Assembly (NCBI GenBank): GCA_039090855.1
Contig: CM077016.1
Location: 53,493,936 to 53,557,935 of the forward strand
From: Macrothele yani
Taxonomy: Eukaryota; Arthropoda; Arachnida; Araneae; Macrothelidae
Direction: 5' to 3'
Length of the DNA stretch: 64,000 bases
Shown: piece after piece, positions 45,210-54,612 of the stretch
Layout of the letters: each line of letters opens with the position of its first letter
Position numbering within the stretch: position 1 is the stretch's first letter
Notes under the pieces: generated by a model
The model's input: the letters and a program-made list of their open reading frames with translations, nothing else
What the model was told of the DNA's origin: nothing
Database searches by the model: none
Position numbers and translations under genes: made by a program

Positions 45210-45266
45210 TCCAAAACTGCCAGGCAAAGAAAAGGACTGCTGTCTAAGAAAGTAAAGGAGCATATA

Positions 45267-46694
45267 CACTGACGGAAAAAAGAATCCCAACACCGCGAAA
45301 AAACAGTTGTAGAGGAATGAAATGGCGGCAATACATTTGTATAGGTAACATATTTAATCGATTAAGATTTCAAGATCACAGCTTATTGTAAGCGCGAGAA
45401 GCGCCATTTTAAATGTGAAATGCTGGTACATTAATAACCGGTGTAACCGCCAGAATGTTGAATGCAAGCACGCAAACGTTCATGCATTGTGTCGTACAGG
45501 TGCTGGATGTCAGTTTGTGGGATGGAGTTCCATGCCTGTTGCACTTGGTCGGTCAATACAGGGACGGTTAATGCTGGTTGGGGGTGACGCTGGAGTTGTC
45601 GTCCAATGATGTCCTATACGTGCTCGATTGGTGAAAGATCTGGTGATCTAGCAGGCCACGGCAACATGTCTACACTCTGTAGAGCATGTTGGGTTACAAC
45701 AGCGGTATGCGGGCGAGCGTTATCCTGTTGGAAAACATCCCCTGGAATGCTGTTCATGAATGGCAGCACAACAGGTTGAATCACCAGACCGACGTATAAC
45801 TGTGCCGTCAGGGTGCGTGGGATAACCGCGAGAGTGCTCCTGCTGTCATAGGAAATTGCTCCCCAGACCATAACTCCAGGTGTAGGTCCAGTGTGTCTCG
45901 GCCGCAGACAGGTTGGTTGCAGGCGCTCACCTGGCCTCCTTCTAACCAACACACGGCCATCACTGGCACCCAGGCAGAACCGGCTTTCATCAGAAAACAC
46001 AACAGATCTCCACTCCGTCCTCCAATGAGCTCTATCTTGACACCACTGATGTCGTAAACGGCGGTGGTTTGGAGTAAGTGGAATGCACGCTACAGGGCGT
46101 CTGGCTCGGAGCTGTCCTTCAAGTAACCGATTTGTAACAGTTCGTTGTGTCACTGTGGTGGCAACTGCAGCTCGAATTGCTGCCGCAGACGCGGTACGAT
46201 GCGCCACGGCCATACGCCGTACACGGCGGTCTTCCCTCTCAGTAGTGTCACGTGGCCGGCCGGAACCCGGTCTTCTTGAGGCAGTACCTTCCCTTGACCA
46301 CCGCTGCCAACAATCATGCACAGTGGCTACATTCCTGCTAAGTCGTTCTGCAATATTGCGGAAAGAAAATCCACCTTCTCGTAGCCCTATTACACGACCT
46401 CGTTCAAACTCCGTGAGCTGTTGATAATGGCTTCTTCGTCTTCTTAAAGGCATTCTTGACTAACATCAACACACTACGTCGAATCTCAACGATAACTAAC
46501 GCTCACGAAGGTTACAGCGCGTGTTTACAGCAAACATGCTTTGCATGTTCCGAGGGGCGCTACTAGCGCCACACGTATGCGCCGAGCGCGAAATTTGCAT
46601 AAACGTCATCTTACAGATGTACTCTCACCGCCTACCAACTGTCGTTTATCTAACACAACCCCTTCTGGGTGTTGGGATTTTTTTTCCGTCAGTG
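45267..46694 (-). mobile_element. Tc1-like element, nearly intact
   Basis: TIRs CACTGACGGAAAAAAGAATC (45267) and the complement ending at 46694, with TA at 45265-45266 and 46695-46696. Both TIR inner parts (CCCAACACC) match. It has the best preserved transposase frame in the window. Confidence 0.96.
45431..46453 (-). pseudogene. Tc1-like transposase, one premature stop in 340 codons
   Basis: The start is MPLRRRRSHYQQLTEFERG at 46453 and the end is a TAA at 45431-45433. An N-terminal HTH pair is followed by the GRPRDTTEREDRRVRR hinge and the catalytic blocks VVFSDESRFCLG, VFQQDNARPHTA and SPDLSPIEHV. The 34-residue spacing between the second Asp and the Glu fits DD34E. The only lesion I find is a TAG directly after IEHV (position 45614), where relatives have Trp. 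It may be a recent loss, a polymorphism or a base-call error. Confidence 0.93.
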
Positions 46695-46812
46695 TATAAC
46701 CAGACTTGAATTGGTGAAATTTGCATCATATTTTTTAAAATATAATTTTTGGGTAAGCTGAAGTTTACTCCTGAAAAAGAAATGAAATTATCTATATTCA
46801 ACTTTCGGCAAA

Positions 46813-46970
46813 AGCATATGTGAAAACACAGGTTTGTCCACACCCGGCACCGAATCCGGGACCAGTAAGTCGCTCTCCCAACTGAGCTACACAGACACGT
46901 GCTCTCACTGCCTTTGTCTCATGTGCGTCCTGCGGTGCAGGCAAGTCACATCTCACCCCCCTTAAAAGGG
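46813..46970 (-). mobile_element. SINE-C copy 4
   Basis: The minus strand carries GTGTAGCTCAGTTGGGAGAG with CCCGGATTCGGTGCCGGG in the T-arm region, plus a leader containing CCTGCACCGCAGGACGCAC. Confidence 0.8.
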
Positions 46971-47207
46971 CCGGGGGCATGGCCCACGGGTCAGCCGTGA
47001 CCATGTGTCGCTGTAGGCAGTCATCCGGCGAAGAACGTGCATTTGAGAAATCCCAGACAATTCGCTGTGTGACGTAACATCACACTGATTTATTTTCTCA
47101 AAACGCTGAAGAAGGGATTCTCATTTTTCCTGTCTCGCCGTGTGGAAAGAACATCACATCACTGCGAGAAACTTAACAGCCCGGTCATCCTGGAAGTTCG
47201 GGCGCCA

Positions 47208-47365
47208 ATTTGAAAAGACAGCTTTGTCCACGCCGGGCATCGAAACCGGGTCCGCTCATTCCGGAGTATGTCGCTCTCCCAACTGAGCTACGCGGACATG
47301 TGCTCTCACTGCTATCTTCTTTTATCTCATGTGCGTCCTGTGGTGCAGGCACGTCACACATAATA
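47208..47365 (-). mobile_element. SINE-C copy 5, best tRNA-like fold
   Basis: On the minus strand GTCCGCGTAGCTCAGTTGGG begins the head. Acceptor strands GTCCGCG and CGTGGAC pair, the D-arm GCTC/GAGC pairs, and the T-arm region is CCGGTTTCGATGCCCGG. No plausible anticodon arm is seen, so it is a SINE head and not a tRNA gene. Confidence 0.82.
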
Positions 47366-47793
47366 AAGGATGCATATTCATGTTTTGTGTTTGTGATGAA
47401 AATGTTGCTTCATCTTTCTCTATTCGGTATCGGTAAGGCAAAAAAGTTTATTTATTCCTCTTATAGCAACCATATAAGCAGATATTTAACTTGAAAATAT
47501 TAGTTGATTTTCATTACTATAAAGATGTAGGCTATTATGTTTTGTGTTGTCTTCCCTTCCCGAAAGCTTTAGCCGCAATTTACCTATTGAGCTGCGGGTA
47601 AATTTTAAGCCGCTGTCATCTACCCTTCCCTTAGGCTATAGCCCCAATTTACCTATGGGGTTGGAGATCACCCACACTCTCGCCGCATATTACCAACATC
47701 GCATCTACCAGTCAGTGAAAAAGAGAAACCATTTACGCGTTCTTGAATTCAGTGACAAAGAGAAAACACTTACGCCTTCTAGAGAACAATTGT
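47366..47793. other. spacer
   Basis: No recognisable gene; short internal repeats occur around TACCTAT near 47580 and 47650. Confidence 0.5.
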
Positions 47794-48009
47794 GCCGCCC
47801 CGGTGGCACAGTGGTCTAAGCGATGGCCTCTGATCATTCGTCCGAAAGGGGTCCGGGTTCGAATCCCGGTGAGGCATGGATGTTGTGTTTGTCTTACTGC
47901 TCTGGCTCTCTCCCTTCCCTGGAACCAGTGACCATAAATTAGGGACGGGCGACTGCTTATAGCCCATTGAGTTGCTCACAGTGGTCGTTAAACCTCCAAC
48001 CTAAAAAAA
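47794..48009 (+). mobile_element. SINE-A copy 14
   Basis: A full-length copy with perfect B box and poly(A). The flanks AGAACAATTGT (47783-47793) and AGAACAACTGT (from 48010) form the target duplication. Confidence 0.93.
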
Positions 48010-48252
48010 AGAACAACTGTGCATAATTTAAAATAGTAAGCAGTGTTCTTCATAGTGTATTGAACCGGCTACGAAAAGGGTAAATATACACAGGACTTCT
48101 ACACAATCCGTAAAGCATTACTTAAATCACTTAACATTTGCTGATGATATAGTCATCATTACAACTAGCAATAGTGAAATGCAAAATATGATAGAGAATT
48201 TACGGATGGAAAGCCTTAAAGATCTGACAATAAACACAGCAAAAACTAAATA

Positions 48253-49147
48253 CAGTCAAGCTCCTCTTTAACGGACTGCGATTTAACGAATTCCGCGATT
48301 TTACGTACATTTTTTATGGTCACTACGGAATCGCACTGAAATTAATGCTTGTCGTTTCCCGATTTAACGAACACATTTCCTCAATTTAGCGAACATTTTT
48401 TAAACCACAAAACTATATTAACTAGCATTTCGCGTTAAAAGTTAGCCAAAATGCAATCCCTTGATGATGTTTTCGATGAACAGATGCTGATGAAGAAGAT
48501 GAAGCAGAACTAAGACTTAGCTGCTCTAGTGACGTTGGTAACAGTATAGAATATGCTAAAAAGTACTTTATGCCCTTCGATATTAATGATGATGTTTTGC
48601 ATGCTCTTCATAAAATTGAAGCTTCAATTTATAAAGCTAAACGTTCAGAAAAAAAGCATAAGCAATCTTCTCTAAAGCATTTCTTTTCTACAGTGTAAAA
48701 AGGTGGTCAACACATATTCTGTTTTTACAAGTTTATTAGTACTAATTGATGTACTGTTTCATGCAGCTTAAGATACCGAAATCATTATTTAAGAAGCTAA
48801 ATGCTTAGGGAAAAAATCACCTATCGTATTTTTCTCGCAATTTCAAAGTACGCTTAAATTTCGATGCTACATATTGAAGTATAATAGTATCTACGAAATA
48901 TGTATTTAATATGTAAAGTAAATGCGTACGTATTATAATATTTTTGATAATAAATTCGTAATTAAAAGTACTATACGTATTTTAAATATCACTGAAAGAA
49001 AGATAACATAGCTGCTTACGTATTCTATTACGAACACTCGCTTAATTTGAATGTTTCATTCGAAAGGCTTCCTCGATTTAGCGAATTCCGCGATTTTACG
49101 TACAGGACTGTTGGTCCCTTGAAGTTCGTTAAATCGAGGTTTAACTG
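48253..49147 (+). mobile_element. pogo/Tigger-like element with transposase C-terminal remnant
   Basis: TIRs CAGTCAAGCTCCTCTTTAAC (48253) and the complement of AAATCGAGGTTTAACTG (ending 49147) have the pogo-type form; TA is at 48251-48252 and 49148-49149. The interior around 48480-48700 reads DADEEDEAELRLSCSSDVGN and ends SSLKHFFSTV plus stop, the acidic tail seen in pogo transposases. The DNA-binding and DDE domains are absent, so it is non-autonomous. Confidence 0.85.
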
Positions 49148-49261
49148 TACATGAACAATACAGAAAAGGATACAGAAAATATTTTGATAGAAGGGAAAAG
49201 AAGTTGAGAAGGTAGACGAATACATCTTGTGTCGTACCTGCCCCGCAGGACACATGATATA

Positions 49262-50549
49262 CACTAAAGAGCAATTGAATTAGAGACAGCTGGCGTTATG
49301 CAAATGTGGCGCTGTGGGCGGCTCTGTAAACGGAAACGACATGACGTATGCAGCGATCCGACAATATAAAGAGTGATGCGACGGGAATCAGTAAGAGTCG
49401 GACGCAGTATGGGTAAGACGAAGGATCTAAGCGCATGTAATCGCGGGCAAATTGTCTGGGCCCGACGAATGGGTCACTCCGTCTAGGAAGTCGTGCAGGC
49501 ACTGGGATTTTCACGAGCCACTGTGTCACGGGTGAACCGTGAGTACATCGAATCCGGTAAAACCATCCCTGCAAGGGCCAACTGCCGTGGACAACAGCGT
49601 GTGGATGAGCGGGGTCATCGTCGGCTAGCTCGCATTGTAACAGCGGATAGACGGGCCACAGTGCAAGAAATCACTCGGCAATTTAACGCTGGTGCACAAA
49701 AACGTGTAAGCAGCCACACCGTCCAGAAACATCTCCTCGCTATGGAGTACAGAAGCCATCGTCCCTCGAGGGTACCGCTGCTGATCGCACATCACAGGGT
49801 GCAAAGATTAGCATGGGCGCGGGAACATCGCCACTGGACCCTAGACATGTGGGAAAATGTTGCCTGGACTGATGAGTCGAGATTCACGTTGGTACATGCT
49901 GATGACAGGATACGAGTACGGCGCAAATCACATGAAGCGATGGATCCTTCTTGCCAGCAGGGTACTCTTCAAGCTGGTGGGAGTGGCATTCTCGTCTGGG
50001 GACTGTTTACGAGGACTGGAATGGGACACCTGGTACGTGTGACATCGTTCCTCACAGGTCAACGTTACCGGGATATCCTGGATGACCATTTGCTCCCGTT
50101 TGTGTGTCTTCAACACCCGACTGGGAACCTCATCCTGCAAGAAGACAATGCAGCTCCCGAATTGTATCCGAATGGTTAGGTGAACACTCCACCGACGTGA
50201 CCTCGCTTCCTTGGCCAGATAGGTCACCTGACCTCAATCCCATCGAGCACATCTAAGATGCCATCGAGAGAGATGTTTGAGGCTCTGATCCTCTTCCAGC
50301 AAATCTTCGTGAACTGTGGGAGCTTGTTCAGGGGTCGTGGATCCGTATGGCTTCCCAACGCTTCCGGTGTCTTGTCAGAGAAATGTGGGAGCTTGTTCAG
50401 GGGTCGTGGATCCGTATGGCTTCCCAATACTTCCGGTGTCTTTTCCGGTGTCTCGGCATGGAGCCGAGACGAATCGCCGCCGTCATCAGGGCGAAAGGTG
50501 GTGCTACACGTTACTAGACAGGTATCTCTAATTCAATTGCTCTTCAGTG
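49262..50549 (+). mobile_element. Tc1-like element, copy 2 of a two-copy family
   Basis: TIRs CACTAAAGAGCAATTGAATT (49262) and the complement ending at 50549, with TA at 49260-49261 and 50550-50551. It is very similar to 30327-31513. Confidence 0.95.
49409..50516 (+). pseudogene. Tc1-like transposase, copy 2, broken
   Basis: It starts MGKTKDLSACNRGQIVWARR at 49409. A TAG near 49484 interrupts the HTH, then an open frame runs to 50179 with LGFSRATVSRVNREY, WTDESRFTLVHAD and LILQEDNAAP. After DNAAP the frame changes, as in copy 1, and continues as RIVSEWLGEH and PDLNPIEH. A 69-bp direct duplication (starts 50315 and 50384) repeats 23 codons near the C-terminus. Confidence 0.9.
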
Positions 50550-50973
50550 TAATAAAGGCAGATAGCAGTGAGAGCACTCGGAGCTCTTGAGCCGAGAGTT
50601 GGGGGTTCGAATCTCTCCCCTGGCATAAAAACGGTGGAGAAATTTACTTCGTCATAATCTATTTAGGTCGAATAATCAGTTTAAAGAAAGACAAAAAAGA
50701 TAAATCAATAGAATAATTATTCAAGGTAATAGAGCCTTTTGGATACTTAAAGACTATTTAACCGGCGATCTTCCATTGTGTTTTAAAAAGGAAAAATAAT
50801 CAGTGCATGTATTAAGCCCGTGTTTACTTATGGAAGTGAAACTTGAAGTATCACAGAGCGACAATGTAAAAAAATAAGAGTATGGGTAAGAAATTAAAGA
50901 GAAGAATGTTAGGAATAAGAAGGAGAGATAGAGTTAGAAATAAAATTATAACCGAAAGAACAGGAATAACATA

Positions 50974-52380
50974 CACTCATTGTCATAAAAATCCGCGCAC
51001 CAAGAACGAGGCATCGGATTGAAATGAGATTTTAGTAGTGAGATGGTACATACCAAGGACAGAAGTGATTGCAATATCACAGCAGTAGGACAATTTCCTG
51101 CGGACATACGGTACACATTCCGGTCAGCGTTAGTACCGCGTTGGACCGCCTCGTGCTCGGATACATCCGGTGATACGGTCCGGCATGGAGTCAAAGAGAC
51201 GCCGTATGTTATCCTGGGACAGATTGGCCCACACTTCTTGCAACTGACGCTCTAAGTCACGAACACTGGGACATGGAGAAAGCTGGCGTCCCATCTGGTC
51301 CCACACGTGCTCTATGGGCGAGAGATCAAACGATATGGCAGGCCACGGAGGCGTCGAAGCATGACGCAGACAGTCCTGGTAAACCCGAGCCGTGTGTGGA
51401 CGGGCGTTATCTTTGCTGGAAAATGGCTCTGGGCCGCCTCGCCAGGAAAGGCGATACATGGGCCGCAGGATCCTTTTACGTAGCGCTGGGCTGTTAACAT
51501 ACCTCGTATCATTGCGATGGAAATCCGGCTGTCATACGCGATGGCTTCCCAGACCATCACGCCGGAACTTCGGGACGTGTGCCGTTGTACAGTGAGTTTG
51601 GGATTGTAGCGCTCACCTGCGGTCCTCCCCACTCTGACACGGTGGTCGTCCGTTCCCATACAGAAGCGGGATTCGTCGCTGAACACTATACGTCGCCAGT
51701 CCGTAGCATTCCACGTTGCTCGCTGCTGACACCAATGCAATCGACGCCGACGATGGTCTGGTGTTAATGGCAGAAAACATAAGGGTTGTCGAGAATGAAG
51801 ATTCGCCTCCACCAGGCGTCTGGAAATGGTTCTGGTGGACACAGCAGTCTCTTGTACAGACGCCACATGTCTCTGGATATTGGACAAGAACGTCATTGCA
51901 TCTGGGCGTGACGCTCTTACGATCCTACGGTCTTCTCTGCTGGTGGTGTGTCTGGGTCGACCAGAGTCAGTCCGCCGTGTTAATGGCTCCCAGCACGATC
52001 CCACTGTACTATCAGACCGGCCCAAACGGCGGCCGATTTGGCGCGCCGGCCACCCTGCCTCTCTCATCCCGACAATACGGCATCGTTCAAATTCCGTCGG
52101 TTGCCCGTATACGCACATCTGTGGCGGCTCTCCGGCATGTCTATATCTCAGAGATCTCATCTGACTCTTACCGTGCACTTCGGCACGAATGTGAATACCC
52201 CTGTGCGGCACCTTATAAGCCCCAAGGATTGAGATTGCAGCACCGGTCTTGGACGCGCGGGCATGCGGAATCGCACGAAACTTCATCATTTGCATGTCTG
52301 CCGTCCCCGTAGCTATTTGAGAAGTTTGCTGTTAATCACACGGTTTTTTCTTGGTGCGCGGATTTTTATGACAATGAGTG
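50974..52380 (-). mobile_element. Tc1-like element inserted in the LINE
   Basis: TIRs CACTCATTGTCATAAAAATC (50974) and the complement ending at 52380 are perfect over more than 30 bp. TA is at 50972-50973 and 52381-52382. LINE coding sequence continues across the site. Confidence 0.95.
51130..52164 (-). pseudogene. Tc1-like transposase with a frameshift
   Basis: The first frame (to about 51480) has PTEFERCRIVGMREAGW, the hinge GRPRHTTSREDRR and VFSDESRFCMG. After a frame change near 51480 the frame 51130-51459 gives KDNARPHTARVYQD and FDLSPIEHVWD, ending ARGGPTRY at 51130. All three acidic residues of DD34E are present but in two frames. The start codon is uncertain; the region upstream of PTEFE is open but not conserved. 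Confidence 0.9.
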
Positions 52381-52620
52381 TATATTATAAAAGTAATAAA
52401 GTGGAGATGGGCTGGACATGTTGGATGACTGAAAGATGGTCAAGATTAATAACAGACTGGCAACCGAAAGATGGAAGGAGGCGAAGAGGGCGCCAGAAAA
52501 TAAGATGGAGAGATGATCTTCAGAAATTTAAAGGTGCTAAATGGTGGATTGAGGTGAGGCTCAAGACCGAAGAAGTTGGAAAAGACTGGAGGTTTATACC
52601 CTGCAGTAGGTGTCAACAGG

Positions 52621-52985
52621 CTAAGAAGAAGAATATGGAAACATATGTCGATCTATATCTCGTCTTATACGCTGCTTCCTAAAATTTGATTGAAAAGTGA
52701 ATGGAAAAGCGCACGAATCCTGATGCTTGAGCTCTTGCTTACAGTGATTTATGCTGGGAAGAGGTGGTCTAAAAACTGGATGAAAAGGAAACCATTCCTA
52801 TTGAAGAAATTAATCTGACAGAGGAAATTAAATTTAGGTGCTTTCGTAGTATTGTGAAAGTCGTACTTTCTTCTGTTCTTTACTTACATAAGTGCATGTT
52901 AGCGAGAAAAATTTTTAGTGAGAGGTCTTGTAAACATTACAGCATTCTTCAAACGGATTATCACTTCGAAATAAATTCGGTGACT
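52621..52985. other. spacer
   Basis: No recognisable feature. Confidence 0.5.
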
Positions 52986-53014
52986 ATGTTTATATGATTC
53001 GAGAGAGTATTTCC

Positions 53015-53745
53015 AACCGTAGGTTGAAGAAACATATATGCTCCAGCTTTGTCCGTCTGTCTTTCCCCCCGCCCGTCCGTCCGTCCGTCGGCACGATAAC
53101 TCGCGTAAAAGTGGTTCGATTTCGATGAAATTTTAGTATGTGGACGCCTGGGGACGAACCCTATTGAAAATGGACGAAATGGGGTCAAAGGTCAGGACAT
53201 AGGAGCGGGATCCATTCCATGCAATTATGCGTCATAACTTACGTAAAAATGGTTCGATTTCGATGAAATTTTAGTATGTGGTAGGGGACTACCTGGGGAC
53301 GAATTGTATTAAAAATGGGCGAAATGGGTTCAAAGGTCAGGACATAGGAGCGGGATCCATTCCATTGCCCTTATGTGTCATAACTTACGTAAAAATTCTT
53401 CTATTGCGACAACAATGTTGTTCTGGAGATATACTGAGCCGGTTCTGTTGAATATCATCGAAATGGGGTCAAAGGTCAGGGCACAGGAGCGAGATTTATT
53501 CCACAGCCATTATCCTCATAACTTGACTAATAAATGTTTCTATTGCGACAAAACTTTAGTATGTTGTTCCGGAAGTATATGGAACCGGTTCTGTTGAATA
53601 TCATCGAAATGGGGTCAAAGGTCAGGACACAGGAGCGAGATTTATTCCACAGCCATTATCATTCATAACTTGAGTAATGATTTCTGGTATGTTGGAAAGC
53701 GTATCCTAATCAATGCATTGCATGATTTTACTAACTTGTTATACC
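53015..53745 (+). repeat. repeat C copy 3, four subunits
   Basis: It begins TCCAACCGTAGGTTGAAGAA and ends TACTAACTTGTT. Four cores GGGTCAAAGGTCAGG (the second reads GGTTCAAAGGTCAGG) lie near 53182, 53327, 53466 and 53610. The last two subunits also share TATACTGAACCGGTTCTGTT-like sequence. It is the longest copy in the window. A (CCGT)n-like run is at 53070-53090. Confidence 0.85.
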
Positions 53746-54359
53746 ACCTGTTCAGGATAAAGTGTTTTACTGCTAGTAAGAGTAACATTCGTCGCGTGTA
53801 AAGAGCGGGAAGATCGCCCGAAGTAGCTTCATGCATCTAATCACTCACTGTCCGATATACCTATGCATCACGTGTCCTCACTTCTCCTGCATACCACCCA
53901 TACTTCACTTCATTGTTTCGTAGCGATTCCTCCCTGGATTAGGTTTCCTTGTTATGAAGAGACCTTTGTGTCCAGCATGAGAGCGCGAGTGGCAGACTGT
54001 GGAGGGTCCTGATATAAAAGTGGTGGGGCAGAGCAGGAACGAGAAAGTGAGGACCTTGTTTTTAACGCAGGCCCTTGCGCTTGGTCCGGCGGCTTAGCGC
54101 GCTCTCCGAGGCGCGGTGGGTTCTCGGGTTCACTATAGCAGCCGTCATTTTTGAGCTCGCAGCCATCAGCTTGACAGTTGGCCGCTCTAATTTACTACAT
54201 TACCCACAGCCCCCAGCATTTCACCCCGCGCAGTACGACATCGGGAGGAGAGCATTTACATCCTGTCAGATATTGGCGCGAGTGAGCTTGAACAGCAGAC
54301 GTCACCTTCATGTACCTCTCGTCTCGGCTAAAAATCGACAAATTTGTCTGCAGTAGGCA
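53746..54359. other. spacer with higher GC
   Basis: No recognisable gene. The stretch 54070-54140 has tRNA-like words (GGCTTAGCGCGCTC, GGGTTC) but no proper fold. Confidence 0.4.
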
Positions 54360-54520
54360 CTGGGGTACTAACCCTTGGACTGGAAAAGGGAACCATGTTT
54401 TCAATTAATACACGCGCCGATGAACAAGCCAGAATATGGCGTAAGCAGAGTGAATCGATGGATCCCAGCTACATACAACATTAGCTGCACGAGCTGGTGG
54501 AGGCGGTGTAATGGTCTACG
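54360..54520 (+). pseudogene. Tc1-like transposase scrap
   Basis: Read over several frames the sequence gives FQLI.ADEQARIWRKQSESMDP and ARAGGGGVMVYG, the part after the first catalytic Asp in Tc1 enzymes. It is short and heavily damaged. Confidence 0.55.
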
Positions 54521-54521
54521 G

Positions 54522-54612
54522 CAGAGTTGGAAACGTGTCAAAAATTTCGGATCCGGACCCGTAACTGACCCGGACATATCTGCTTTGAACTATAAACTCA
54601 ATTTATATATAT
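54522..54612 (+). mobile_element. end of a second hAT type
   Basis: CAGAGTTGGAAACGTGTC at 54522 matches the minus-strand end CAGAGATGGAAACGGGTC at 59398. The rest of this element is not recognisable; the large hAT inserted directly after it. Confidence 0.55.

Larger units (their letters stand above)
49223..50627 (+). mobile_element. SINE-C copy 6, split by a Tc1 element
   Basis: The leader CCTGCCCCGCAGGACACATG at 49238-49257 stops at the Tc1 insertion. The rest of the leader (GATAGCAGTGAGAGCAC) resumes at 50560. After that the head differs from other SINE-C copies: GAGCTCTTGAGCCGAGAG, B box GGTTCGAATCT and CCTGGCA. The leader is thus joined to another tRNA-like part. Confidence 0.75.
48100..52620 (+). 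pseudogene. RTE-like LINE fragment split by three insertions
   Basis: Plus-strand pieces continue one another: LTFADDIVIITTSNSEMQNM at about 48135 (the FADD catalytic box), then NNTEKDTENILIEGKEVEKV at 49150-49222, then TYGSETWSITERQCKK-like sequence at about 50825-50970, then KWRWAGHVGWMTERWSRL at 52385-52620. The order matches the reverse transcriptase at 60953-62389. The interruptions are a pogo element, a SINE-C with a Tc1 inside, and another Tc1 element. The protein is full of stops. Confidence 0.85.

Noticed and set aside
51716..52312. A 198-codon plus-strand frame
   Set aside because: It is the complement of the Tc1-like transposase frame at 51130-52164.
54070..54140. A possible tRNA or new SINE head
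   Set aside because: A few tRNA-like words are present but the arms do not pair and there is no second copy in the window.
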